From an uncultured Psychrobacter sp. (lineage in GTDB: Bacteria > Pseudomonadota > Gammaproteobacteria > Pseudomonadales > Moraxellaceae), in NCBI RefSeq assembly GCF_947500265.1, contig NZ_CANMRN010000002.1:124001-188000 (forward strand): 64,000 bases of DNA, read 5' to 3'. How positions within the stretch are numbered: position 1 is the first letter of the stretch; each line of letters opens with the position of its first letter. Below are positions 17,331 to 26,210 of the stretch, piece by piece. The notes under the pieces are model-generated. The model worked only from the letters and a program-made list of their open reading frames with translations, was not told the origin of the DNA and searched no databases. The position numbers and the translations under genes were made by a program.

Positions 17331-18755
17331 TTAAAGTATCTCTTCTACCCAGCTCAAGACAGCTTCTGTCAATGCAAACTGACGAACGTCATTGAGCATG
17401 GTGGTATCAAAATTATGTATAAAAGCAAATGACAATTGGCGTTCAGGGTCGCACCAAGCAACCGAACCGTTATATCCCATATGCCCAAATCCTGATAATG
17501 CAGGACTCATTCCCTTATCCGTATCATCGTTGTTAGCATACAAGCTAAATAATCTATGGTAGCCCAATCGCCATTTCATAGCTGCTGGCATAACCGCGTC
17601 TAAACCCTCAACCTGCGGCGTAGATAATTGCTTAAAAGTAGTACCATCAATCAGCGTTTTTCCTTGCCATACACCGCCATTAGCAAGCATTGCGTAAATC
17701 GTTGCCAGTGCTTTAGCGGAAGCGACACCATTTGCCGCTGGAATGACCGCCTGTAATGTTTGACGCTTATGATAATCAAGGGCATGTTTGCCAGTAGGTA
17801 TCAGCGCCGCCTTATAGTTTTTTAGATTGAGCTGACTAGTATTGAAATATAAACTATTAATACGCGCCGTATTTAATACAGGTTGTACGTTATCAATATC
17901 AGAGCTATCTAGATTTTCATCAAGGCTATTTTGCGTCTCAGCTGTACGTTTGTCATTTAGCATTTTCTGTTGCCAGTAATGATAACTAGGTAAGCTTGCA
18001 TAAGTACGTAAAGTCTCTTGAGAGTCTACTTTTAAGGTTGGTTTTTGGCGTCTCGATTTTAATTGAGAGCTTATATCTTCTGTTTCTTCAAAATCTTTAG
18101 CCAATTTTGCCACCTGATCTACTTTGCTATCTGGCACACCAAAATAGCAGCTGTCGGCAATACCCAGAGGTTCTGTTAAGTACTGGCTCAGTGCTTCGGC
18201 TAGCGACAAATGAGTAACCGCCTCTACTACGCCGCCCAATACCCAGCCATAGATCAATGCACTATAAGCGCTATCATATTTGGTAGCATCTTCGGGAGAG
18301 GTAATGGGCATCACCGCAATGTGGCGCAGCATCGTATTCCAATCGAGTACTGTCTCGCTGTCGACATCAATACTTTGAATCGAAAACAAATCGGCTTGAT
18401 GTGACATGACTTGTCGCAACGTAATTTGGTCTTTGCCGTTTGCAGCAAATTCTGGCCAGTAATGGGCAATAGGTTTGTCATATTCAAGCAGTTGCTGCGA
18501 AACCAGCACATGAACCAACGTTGCCAATACCCCTTTACCGGTAGAGAAATTAATGGCCAACGTATCGGTCTGCCACGGTATATCGGGACGCGCCATACCT
18601 GTACTGGCTTGCGCAATGCATTGACCTGCCTGATACACGGCCACAGCCCCGCCAGCAGGTGCATCATCAAGCTGTAAATCTGTCAGTAATTGCTGTAATC
18701 TTTTTTGAAAGTCAGCGTTTATGGGTGTATTAGAATTCTCTGTATTATGATCCAT
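17331..18755 (-). CDS. Beta-lactamase-fold serine hydrolase (EstB/class C-like)
   Basis: A 474-residue protein of the beta-lactamase-related esterase/peptidase group. The nucleophile motif S71-x-x-K74 (NFSTGKG) and a downstream YDSAYSALIYG block match the family, and the C-terminal GFGHMGYNG resembles its HxG-type third motif. There is no signal peptide, so it is probably cytosolic and more likely an esterase than an antibiotic-destroying enzyme. A polar Asn/Asp/Ser-rich insertion lies at about residues 225-300. It is the last gene before the convergent antiporter. Confidence 0.85.
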   Translation of the reverse strand: MDHNTENSNTPINADFQKRLQQLLTDLQLDDAPAGGAVAVYQAGQCIAQASTGMARPDIPWQTDTLAINFSTGKGVLATLVHVLVSQQLLEYDKPIAHYWPEFAANGKDQITLRQVMSHQADLFSIQSIDVDSETVLDWNTMLRHIAVMPITSPEDATKYDSAYSALIYGWVLGGVVEAVTHLSLAEALSQYLTEPLGIADSCYFGVPDSKVDQVAKLAKDFEETEDISSQLKSRRQKPTLKVDSQETLRTYASLPSYHYWQQKMLNDKRTAETQNSLDENLDSSDIDNVQPVLNTARINSLYFNTSQLNLKNYKAALIPTGKHALDYHKRQTLQAVIPAANGVASAKALATIYAMLANGGVWQGKTLIDGTTFKQLSTPQVEGLDAVMPAAMKWRLGYHRLFSLYANNDDTDKGMSPALSGFGHMGYNGSVAWCDPERQLSFAFIHNFDTTMLNDVRQFALTEAVLSWVEEIL

Positions 18756-18858
18756 TATTATTACCTTGCTCCAGTGATATAAATTATTCTACTTTTAAGA
18801 TGATAGTAATACACAAGCTATATAAAATATTCGAACCAGTATAAATGAATTATGAGCC

Positions 18859-18894
18859 AATAAAAAAGGCCACCTATTGGTCGCCTTTTTTATT
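18859..18894 (-). terminator. Terminator of the DUF442 phosphatase gene
   Basis: Outer stem AATAAAAAAGGC (18859-18870) / GCCTTTTTTATT (18883-18894) with a small inner ACC/GGT pairing. Runs of A and T flank it, so it can work in both directions. Confidence 0.8.
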
Positions 18895-18974
18895 ATTTGT
18901 TTCAATGATATTTTTAAAGTTTACTAACGTCTAAACGTCTAAGACAGCACTAATATTCAATGCCACAAATCTAG

Positions 18975-19547
18975 TTAACGCGGTACTAGCAAACGATTAT
19001 GAACTTCTTGTTCAAGCTTAGTCAAACCATGACTGCGACCACGTTCCATCGCTGTATCCATCTTACGTCCACGCAACCATCCTGCCCGCAGCGCAATTGC
19101 GGCTCCTACTCTATTACCCGACCCACAGTGCATAGCGACTTTTTTGCCATGATGTTGGCGCAATACATTATCAAACGCCAATATCTTAAGCTGCTTTAGC
19201 TCTTTAGCACCGCTGATAGGCAGTTGTTCGTAGTGCATACCTGCTTGCTCAACTGCTGATGCCTCATCAAAGCTCAACTCGTCATCAGGCTGCAAGTTGA
19301 TGACCAGCTCGACGCCCGCTTTCGCTAAAGCCGCAACTTTTTCCTCGTCTAATGCACCGCACACGATAGTGTTTGCATCTGGACGAAAATAAGGCTCAAA
19401 GATATCGGACAAATCAATGCCATTATCGGCACTAATATGAATGTTAGCGCCGCTATCGTTAGCAGCAACCGTATCGGTTGCTATCGAGCTATCTGTTTGA
19501 TCTACGTCTATCGCGTTTTCTTCTGAAGACATGTTTTGTGAAGTCAT
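18975..19547 (-). CDS. DUF442 / beta-lactamase hydrolase-like protein phosphatase
   Basis: A 190-residue cytosolic protein with a C-terminal dual-specificity-phosphatase-like domain (PF04273 type) at about residues 50-175. The phosphate-binding loop MHCGSGNRVGA holds the catalytic Cys and Arg in this family's C-x4-R spacing. The first 45 residues are acidic, Asp/Ser/Ala-rich and probably disordered. Some relatives are fused to metallo-beta-lactamase or rhodanese modules and linked to sulfide handling; here the domain is alone. The substrate is unknown. Confidence 0.82.
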   Translation of the reverse strand: MTSQNMSSEENAIDVDQTDSSIATDTVAANDSGANIHISADNGIDLSDIFEPYFRPDANTIVCGALDEEKVAALAKAGVELVINLQPDDELSFDEASAVEQAGMHYEQLPISGAKELKQLKILAFDNVLRQHHGKKVAMHCGSGNRVGAAIALRAGWLRGRKMDTAMERGRSHGLTKLEQEVHNRLLVPR

Positions 19548-19605
19548 AATAATAAATATGTACGTTAAATATGGCTGTTAAAATAAAAGCTTTATGATAC
19601 TTATA

Positions 19606-20520
19606 TTACTTGCTGTCGCTCTTTAGGGTTACAACACCCGCCAAATGCGGTTTATTGTTTTTAGAGCTATACAATCCAAACTCACAAGTATCATCTACGT
19701 TTGTAAGCTTAGCTACTGGCTCAGCAATCAGCTCTACTTCAGCTGGCAAAAATATAGGCAGCTTAAATGAGACGTCAATTGTGTAAGCATCAGGCAAGTC
19801 ACCCATTAAAGCAAGGCACTTAGCCTTTGACCACATACCGTGCGCAATCGCTTTAGGAAAACCAAACGCGCGTGCTGATAGTGGATGCAAATGAATCAAG
19901 TTAAAATCGCCTGAGACAAAAGCATAACGACGACCGATATCTTCTGGCACTTCAAAAATGCTATGAACACCTGCTTCGTTTACTTCAGGCTTGACCATTA
20001 CCGGACGCGGTGTGCTCTTTTTATCTTTACTACTAGGTTTTTTGCTACGTGATAAATAAGTCGATGTACCTTCCCAGATGACTTCATCTTCTGACTTTAC
20101 AATAGTCACAAAGTCAAACTGCTGACCTTGAGCATGATCGCGTAGGTTATCAAAAGTAACCGACATTGCTACCGTTTCACGCTCTCCAATCGGACGATAC
20201 TGAGTGACGCTATTATCAACGTGAACAAGACCTAACATGGCAAATGGGAATGGCTCTTTGACCATCATGTTCATCTGCAGCGTCTGCGACAATACCGAGA
20301 AATAGGTCGCTGGCACTTTACCATCATCAGCAAAACCGCAAATTTTGCGATAGTCATCTAGGTTTTCTTGATCGATATGCAAGTCATCTACATAGTAAGT
20401 AGATTGTGGCAACTGGTCTCTACTGACCTTGCCGCCATTACCGATAGGCAATAAGCTTTTGACAATATTGGCGTAAGTGGTGTGCGCTTTTGGCAACGCA
20501 TCATAATGTTTGTCTGACAT
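19606..20520 (-). CDS. MaoC-family dehydratase, HtdX-like
   Basis: A 304-residue double hot-dog MaoC-like enzyme expected to hydrate or dehydrate enoyl / 3-hydroxyacyl thioesters. The C-terminal hot dog carries the hydratase-2 motif, with Asp and His in SGDFNLIHLHPLSARAFGF followed by AIAHGMW. The linker around residue 160 is Lys/Ser-rich. It follows the long FabG on the same strand, and a thiolase is divergent from that FabG, the same order as mycobacterial htdX-fabG4-fadA2. A terminator-like hairpin lies between it and fabG, so it may also have its own promoter in 20521-20690. Confidence 0.85.
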   Translation of the reverse strand: MSDKHYDALPKAHTTYANIVKSLLPIGNGGKVSRDQLPQSTYYVDDLHIDQENLDDYRKICGFADDGKVPATYFSVLSQTLQMNMMVKEPFPFAMLGLVHVDNSVTQYRPIGERETVAMSVTFDNLRDHAQGQQFDFVTIVKSEDEVIWEGTSTYLSRSKKPSSKDKKSTPRPVMVKPEVNEAGVHSIFEVPEDIGRRYAFVSGDFNLIHLHPLSARAFGFPKAIAHGMWSKAKCLALMGDLPDAYTIDVSFKLPIFLPAEVELIAEPVAKLTNVDDTCEFGLYSSKNNKPHLAGVVTLKSDSK

Positions 20521-20691
20521 AAGTACATCCTAAGTGTGGCTTGAACAAGTTCTTTAACGTATATAAAGACAATCTGCAGTCATTGACTAAAGCCTACTAT
20601 TAAATCATCTAATAAGCATTAAATTTAATCAACCTCATGAGTATCTTTAATAGCAAAAAATAGTTTGGCTATTGGTTCTTGTGTTTTTATC

Positions 20692-20722
20692 ATAAAAAAG
20701 CCACCCTTGGGCAGCTTTATTA
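20692..20722 (-). terminator. Terminator-like hairpin between fabG and the MaoC gene
   Basis: AGCCACCC (20699-20706) and GGGCAGCT (20709-20716) pair with two wobbles, and an A-run (20694-20699) gives a U-tail on the minus strand. It lies in the 324-base gap after fabG. The remaining gap shows nothing else clear. Confidence 0.6.
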
Positions 20723-20844
20723 CACTTTATCAGAGATTATTTCGTAAGCATATGTGATACAAACGAGAAATAATAGGCCATATGATACAACTACTGTCTC
20801 TATCTGTACCTTATTTCTCACATATACTCATCAATTAATCAACA

Positions 20845-22245
20845 TTATGCACCAAGTAAGCTTTGACCACAGACGCGAACCGTGTTGCCATTTAGACCGC
20901 CAGACGCAGGTGAAGCAAACCATGCAATAGTCTCAGCCACATCTACTGGCAAGCCGCCTTGGCTCATTGAGTTCATGCGGCGACCAGCTTCACGAATAGC
21001 AAATGGAATGGCTTCTGTCATTTGGGTTTCGATGAAACCAGGAGCGACTGCATTGATCGTCATGCCTTTAGCATTGTCTTCTAATTGCTTAGCAGTTGCG
21101 TTAACCAAACCAATCACACCGGCTTTAGAAGTGGCATAGTTGGTCTGACCCATGTTGCCAGCAATACCTGAAATTGACGACACACATACGATACGTGCGT
21201 TTTCTTTCAGTACGTCATTGTCCAACAAGTAGCGATTCAATCTAGCGATACTGCCCAAGTTGATATCAATGACCATGTTCCATTTTTTCTCATCCATTTT
21301 AGCCAACGTCTTATCACGAGTCACGCCAGCATTATGGATGATTGAATCTAGACCACCACGTTTTTGGGCAGCGTCAGCGATTTCTGCACCAGCGTCTTCA
21401 CTAGTGATATCTACCGTCAAAGCAGAACCACTGATTTCGCTAGCAACTTTTTGTAGGTCAGCTTGCTGCTGCGGTACATCTAGGCAGATAACATGCGCCC
21501 CTTCACGAGCCAATACACGAGCGATAGCTTCGCCAATACCGCGACTTGCGCCAGTCACTAGCATAGTTTTGCCGCCCAAAGGCTGGTTCCAATCAACATC
21601 AACTGAGCTGCCTTTACTGACACGTACTACTTGTCCTGATACATAAGCTGAACGAGCTGAAGTAAAAAAGCGTAAGGTTGAATCTAGGTTTTGCTCTGCG
21701 CCTTCTTCAACATAAATCAGCTGCGCTGTGATACCGCGTTTAAACTCTTTGCCCACTGACTTCACAAAACCCTCAAGCGAGCGTTGAGCCATTGCAGATT
21801 CAATATCAGTGATATTCTCTGGCGTACGACCCACCACGACCACACGACCTGATTTTTCTACGCGGCGTGCAACTGTATGGAAAAACTCATAAAGCTCTTT
21901 TAGCTGTTCAGCATTGCTGATATTACTGGCATCAAAAAGCAGTACTTTGAATTGATCATCGCTGCCCGTGTTGGCTTTTGCCTCTACGCCTGCATCAGCA
22001 AGTGCGTCTTTGATATCATCACTGCTGTTTACATATACTTCGGCATGGACGTCTGACAGGATACGGGCAACAGACTCACTGACACTCTTGTCATCACCAG
22101 TAGCACGGCCAACCAATACACTACCACGCACCAAACGCTCACCGCTTTCGAAACGATCAAGCGTCGTTGGCATCGGCAAACCTAAGTTTTTTGCTACTTT
22201 TTTGCCAATAGAAGATTGAACAAAATCACCATAACGGTCTGACAT
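20845..22245 (-). CDS. High-molecular-weight 3-oxoacyl reductase (FabG4-like)
   Basis: A 466-residue SDR, about twice normal FabG length. The N-terminal half (residues 1 to about 205) is a degenerate Rossmann-like domain without an active site. The C-terminal half has TGASRGIG, the catalytic Ser (CVSSISG) and Y-x3-K (NYATSKAG). This architecture matches mycobacterial FabG4, an NADH-dependent 3-ketoacyl-CoA reductase. ATG 22245 follows AAGGATTATATT, so the longer upstream frame is not used. It is divergent from the thiolase across a 549-base regulatory gap. Confidence 0.9.
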   Translation of the reverse strand: MSDRYGDFVQSSIGKKVAKNLGLPMPTTLDRFESGERLVRGSVLVGRATGDDKSVSESVARILSDVHAEVYVNSSDDIKDALADAGVEAKANTGSDDQFKVLLFDASNISNAEQLKELYEFFHTVARRVEKSGRVVVVGRTPENITDIESAMAQRSLEGFVKSVGKEFKRGITAQLIYVEEGAEQNLDSTLRFFTSARSAYVSGQVVRVSKGSSVDVDWNQPLGGKTMLVTGASRGIGEAIARVLAREGAHVICLDVPQQQADLQKVASEISGSALTVDITSEDAGAEIADAAQKRGGLDSIIHNAGVTRDKTLAKMDEKKWNMVIDINLGSIARLNRYLLDNDVLKENARIVCVSSISGIAGNMGQTNYATSKAGVIGLVNATAKQLEDNAKGMTINAVAPGFIETQMTEAIPFAIREAGRRMNSMSQGGLPVDVAETIAWFASPASGGLNGNTVRVCGQSLLGA

Positions 22246-22794
22246 AATATAATCCTTATAATTAATGATTCGTATAATAATAAAAAATGCAATGAATCTA
22301 TTATATAGAGACATTGACATCGTAATTATTTAAATTTAGTAAATCGCCTCAAAACTAGCCTAACTATACACTTCCCTTATAAACAAGTCCAAAAACAGAT
22401 AATGTCTACAACAATCTGTAAACAAGTCAGTATACAAGCCAGTCGTTTTTAGCAGCGTTAAGCGCCACTATAACATGTTAAAATCTGACCTATAGGTTAT
22501 GGCATACTTAATTATTGATAACAATATATTATCAAACATACTGTTATGCAATGCTAATATTTCTTACTAGCCAGTCTATTAGAGCGATGCGTCATGGTCA
22601 TGAATCTACTACCGACCTCATACAAGCGTCACATAGTTTGCTAAAGAGATACATTAAGTGAATAAAAAATGCCTCATGATAAACAGCTGTATTGCGTAAT
22701 AAATGATAATATTTGCTTGTATAAAACAACTTAACTATTTTTTCTTGTTACCTATCACTTTTTACTTCTACCCATACTTTTTAAGGATAATATT
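22246..22794. other. 549-base divergent regulatory region between fabG and thiolase
   Basis: No gene is visible. It is AT-rich. A 7+7 inverted repeat TTGATAA-N7-TTATCAA lies at 22515-22535, a candidate operator. Several near-repeats of ACAAGTC/ACAAGCC occur at about 22383-22445. The thiolase Shine-Dalgarno (AAGGATAATATT) is just before 22795. Confidence 0.5.
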
Positions 22795-24309
22795 ATGAGT
22801 AATAAAAACAATCATCCAGATAGCCCTGTTGTTGAAAGTACTGTTGTTAAAGCAACGGATACAAAATCAGATACAGCAAAAAAAGAAACCGCTGCAAAAA
22901 ACACCACGACTAAAGACGCTAGCGCTAAAGAAACTGCTAGCAAAAAAGCGGTCGATGAAAAAGTAGAAACCGCTGCTGCCAAAAAACCTGCTCCAGCTAA
23001 AAAAGCCAGCGCAACCAAACCAGCTTCAAACCTAAACCGTGTTGCGATCTTAGGTGGTAACCGTATTCCATTCGCGCGCTCAAATGGATCATACGCTGAC
23101 GTTAGCAACACAGATATGCTAACCGCTGCATTGGACGGTTTGGTTGAGCGTTATAACCTACAAGGCGAAACAGTAGGTGAAGTGGTATCTGGCGCAGTCA
23201 TGAAACTTAGCCGTGATATCAACCTTACTCGTGAAGCCACATTAAATACCGCGCTAAACCCACATACGCCAACTTATGATATCTCACAAGCTTGTGGTAC
23301 TGGCTTACAAGCGACCTTTGCCTCAGCTAACAAGATTGCACTTGGTCTGATCGATTCGGCAATTACTGGCGGTGTAGATACTACTTCTGATGCTCCTATC
23401 GCTGTCGGCGACGGCTTGCGTAAAGTACTAATCAAACTTGGTGCAGCAAAAGACAACAAGCAACGTCTAAAAGCTTTAATGGGTCTAAATCCAAAAGACT
23501 TAATCGATTCACCGCAAAACGGTGAGCCACGTACTGGCCTATCAATGGGCGATCATCAGGCGATTACCACGCTTGAGTGGAATATCAGCCGTGAAGCGCA
23601 GGATGAGCTTGCATTTAACAGCCATCAAAACCTAGCACGCGCTTATGACGAAGGTTTCTTTGACGACTTGATCACGCCGTACAAAGGCCTGACTCGTGAT
23701 AACAACTTGCGTCCAGATACTACATTAGAAAAACTGGGTAAATTAAAGCCAGTATTTGGTAGAAAAAATGCCAACCCAACAATGACGGCTGCCAACTCTA
23801 CGCCGCTTACTGACGGTGCTTCTTGTGTACTACTAGGTACTGATGAGTGGGCAAAAGAGCACGGTCTAAAACCACTTGCTTACATCGTCCATCAAGAAAC
23901 CGCAGCAGTAGACTTTATTGGTAAATCTGGTACGACAGAAGGCTTACTAATGGCACCAGCTTATGCGGTACCACGTATGCTTGAGCGCGCTGGTCTGACC
24001 TTACAAGACTTTGACTTTTATGAGATTCATGAAGCCTTTGCCTCACAAGTACTATCAACCTTAGCTGCTTGGGAAGATGAGAAATTCTGTGAAGAGCGCT
24101 TAGGCTTAGATGCACCACTAGGTTCTATTGATCGTAGCAAACTAAACGTAAATGGTTCATCACTAGCCGCAGGTCATCCATTTGCGGCAACTGGTGGTCG
24201 TATTTTAGCTACTGCTGCTAAATTATTGGATCAAAAAGGTTCAGGCCGTGCACTTATTTCTATTTGCGCAGCAGGTGGTCAAGGCGTGACTTGTATCCTA
24301 GAAAAATAA
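22795..24309 (+). CDS. Acetyl-CoA C-acyltransferase (thiolase, FadA2/FadI-like) with a basic N-terminal extension
   Basis: Thiolase that cleaves or condenses 3-ketoacyl-CoA with CoA. The core begins near residue 79. Nucleophile C167 lies in ISQACGTG, the His in EIHEAFASQ, and the second Cys in SICAAGGQG. In front is a 78-residue Lys/Ala/Thr-rich low-complexity extension with KKPAPAKKA-type repeats, which thiolases normally lack; it resembles the tails of PhaF and histone H1-like proteins. Together with the divergent FabG4-like reductase and the MaoC hydratase it forms three of the four steps of a beta-oxidation or reverse beta-oxidation cycle. Confidence 0.9.
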   Translation: MSNKNNHPDSPVVESTVVKATDTKSDTAKKETAAKNTTTKDASAKETASKKAVDEKVETAAAKKPAPAKKASATKPASNLNRVAILGGNRIPFARSNGSYADVSNTDMLTAALDGLVERYNLQGETVGEVVSGAVMKLSRDINLTREATLNTALNPHTPTYDISQACGTGLQATFASANKIALGLIDSAITGGVDTTSDAPIAVGDGLRKVLIKLGAAKDNKQRLKALMGLNPKDLIDSPQNGEPRTGLSMGDHQAITTLEWNISREAQDELAFNSHQNLARAYDEGFFDDLITPYKGLTRDNNLRPDTTLEKLGKLKPVFGRKNANPTMTAANSTPLTDGASCVLLGTDEWAKEHGLKPLAYIVHQETAAVDFIGKSGTTEGLLMAPAYAVPRMLERAGLTLQDFDFYEIHEAFASQVLSTLAAWEDEKFCEERLGLDAPLGSIDRSKLNVNGSSLAAGHPFAATGGRILATAAKLLDQKGSGRALISICAAGGQGVTCILEK

Positions 24310-24373
24310 GCTTGGTCACTTTTAAGTGGAAAAGATACGCTGACTTATTATTTTAATCAGTACATATCTATCA

Positions 24374-24416
24374 ATAAAAAAATGCCCTTTAATTTATTTA
24401 AAGGGCATTTTTTATT
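24374..24416 (+). terminator. Terminator of the thiolase gene
   Basis: Long stem with arms AATGCCCTTT (24381-24390) and AAAGGGCATT (24400-24409), extended by flanking A and T runs. It is strong in both directions. Confidence 0.88.
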
Positions 24417-24495
24417 GTCTGTACTTTGCTATGATAGAAACGACCTAGATAGTAGCCTCTTAAAAAAGCCGATACGCAAAACAAAGGTAATATTT

Positions 24496-25575
24496 ATGGG
24501 TAAGACAAAAATTTTATTAAGAAAAATGAGGCAAGTCATTTTTGGCTCTGAAAAACTGGTGATGACAGAACCGCTTGCAACCGCTGATTTTCGATCTCTA
24601 ACGACTGAGGAGGATGTAGATCGGTACAATCAGGAACAAGCCATTCTTACTGAACGCATCGAAAAAGACATTCTTGATGATGATTTACGTCGAAAAATGC
24701 ACCAAGACTTAATTGATACATATGATGAAGAACTAGAAAATGAAATAGATGACTATGCACGTGACTTTCGTTTTAACGGACGTGAGATGAGCGAGCAAGA
24801 AAAACTGGATCGACGCACCTACTTTCAAGAGTTGGTACGACTACAGCGAGAACTGATAAAACTACAAGATTGGGTAGTTGATCGCGGTGAGCGTATCGTC
24901 GTTATTTTTGAAGGGCGGGATTCTGCTGGTAAAGGTGGCGCCATTAAACGCATTACCCAACGATTAAACCCACGCGTTTGCAGGGTAGCTGCCTTGCCAG
25001 CTCCCACTGAGCGCGAGCAAACGCAGTGGTACTTCCAACGTTACGTGGCTCACTTACCTGCAGCAGGCGAAATCGTATTGTTTGACCGTAGTTGGTACAA
25101 CCGCGGAGGCGTTGAGCGTGTCATGGGGTTTTGTACTGACGCGCAATATGAAGAATTTTTTCAATCAGTACCAGAGTTTGAGCGTATGCTCGTACGCTCA
25201 GGCATTCGCTTAGTAAAATACTGGTTTTCTATCACTGATGATGAGCAACATGCACGATTTATGAGCCGAATATATGATCCGCTCAAGCAGTGGAAACTCT
25301 CACCAATGGACCTACAGTCGCGCCGACGCTGGGAAGATTACACCAAAGCAAAAGAAACCATGTTTGAGCGCACTCATATCCCTGAAGCACCCTGGTGGGT
25401 TGTCGAAGGCAATAATAAAAAACGTGCTAGGCTGAACTGTATTGCCCATTTGCTCGACCAAATCCCTTACAAAGAAGTGCCTCGTGACGAAATTGAGTTA
25501 CCCAATCGCAAACGCGATGATGAGTACTACCGCGAACCTATTCCCGATGATATGTATGTGCCGCCTCGTTATTAA
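24496..25575 (+). CDS. ppk2: Polyphosphate kinase 2
   Basis: PPK2-family enzyme that transfers phosphate between polyphosphate and nucleoside di- or monophosphates in the cytosol. The P-loop GRDSAGKGG is at residues 140-148, followed by the lid-region sequence AALPAPTEREQTQWYFQRY and the Walker B-type FDRSWYNRGGVE. The protein has 359 residues with a charged N-terminal extension of about 100 residues before the core. ATG 24496 follows AAAGGTAATATTT; the longer frame would start inside the preceding terminator. Which direction and nucleotide it prefers is not visible. Confidence 0.93.
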   Translation: MGKTKILLRKMRQVIFGSEKLVMTEPLATADFRSLTTEEDVDRYNQEQAILTERIEKDILDDDLRRKMHQDLIDTYDEELENEIDDYARDFRFNGREMSEQEKLDRRTYFQELVRLQRELIKLQDWVVDRGERIVVIFEGRDSAGKGGAIKRITQRLNPRVCRVAALPAPTEREQTQWYFQRYVAHLPAAGEIVLFDRSWYNRGGVERVMGFCTDAQYEEFFQSVPEFERMLVRSGIRLVKYWFSITDDEQHARFMSRIYDPLKQWKLSPMDLQSRRRWEDYTKAKETMFERTHIPEAPWWVVEGNNKKRARLNCIAHLLDQIPYKEVPRDEIELPNRKRDDEYYREPIPDDMYVPPRY

Positions 25576-25620
25576 GCGACTAGCGCCTACTACTATAAAA
25601 ATTTAAAGAAACTTGATCTA

Positions 25621-25659
25621 AAAAAGCAGCCTTACTAAATAATAAGGCTGCTTTTTTTA
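25621..25659 (+). terminator. Terminator of ppk2
   Basis: Eleven-pair stem AAGCAGCCTTA (25624-25634) / TAAGGCTGCTT (25643-25653), followed by a T-run. Confidence 0.88.
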
Positions 25660-25751
25660 TATTTATAAGTTAAAAACCACAGCCGAACTTATTAAAGATA
25701 CAGGTGTGATTTCTAGATGTTACCTAGTTATTACCTAGTTATTAATAGATA

Positions 25752-26099
25752 CTACATAGTATAAGTCGATTGCAAGCTATCGATTTTTCCTGCTAGTAGG
25801 CGCTCAACTTCATTCTTGATTCTTTGGCCAGAGACATCACTACCAATTTGTACAGCAAACCCTGCAGGTCGACTGCCTTGACTCTTAGAGTTAATCCAAA
25901 CCACCTTACCATTCATTGGTAGACGTTCACTAGAGTTGGGTAGCGTGATAGCGATAAACACTTCATCACCCAATTGCTGAGCTTTGTCAGACGGTACAAA
26001 CAAAGCGCCATTACTGACAAATGACAAATAGCTGGCATATAACATTTCGATACTTTCATAATGACAGGTTAAAATCCCGCCACGTCCTGGCATTGCCAT
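25752..26099 (-). CDS. pilZ: Type IV pilus assembly protein PilZ
   Basis: A single PilZ domain of 115 residues. Its position right after holB is the conserved location of the type IV pilus PilZ gene in gammaproteobacteria. Unlike c-di-GMP-binding PilZ domains it lacks the N-terminal RxxxR motif, as true pilus PilZ proteins do. It acts at the cytoplasmic face with the pilus motor. The start MAMPGRGG could be 26099 or two codons later. Confidence 0.85.
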   Translation of the reverse strand: MAMPGRGGILTCHYESIEMLYASYLSFVSNGALFVPSDKAQQLGDEVFIAITLPNSSERLPMNGKVVWINSKSQGSRPAGFAVQIGSDVSGQRIKNEVERLLAGKIDSLQSTYTM

Positions 26100-26210
26100 A
26101 GTCAGCTTCCTTCATCAACTGGGTTTAGTATGTTTATATAAATAATTGATAGTATATAGTTAAGAACAATCACAAATTTTAGAACACAAATTAAATGCTA
26201 AAGCATAGCT

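Noticed and set aside
24382..24495. N-terminal extension of ppk2
   Set aside because: The extra codons lie inside the thiolase terminator, and ATG 24496 has a proper Shine-Dalgarno.
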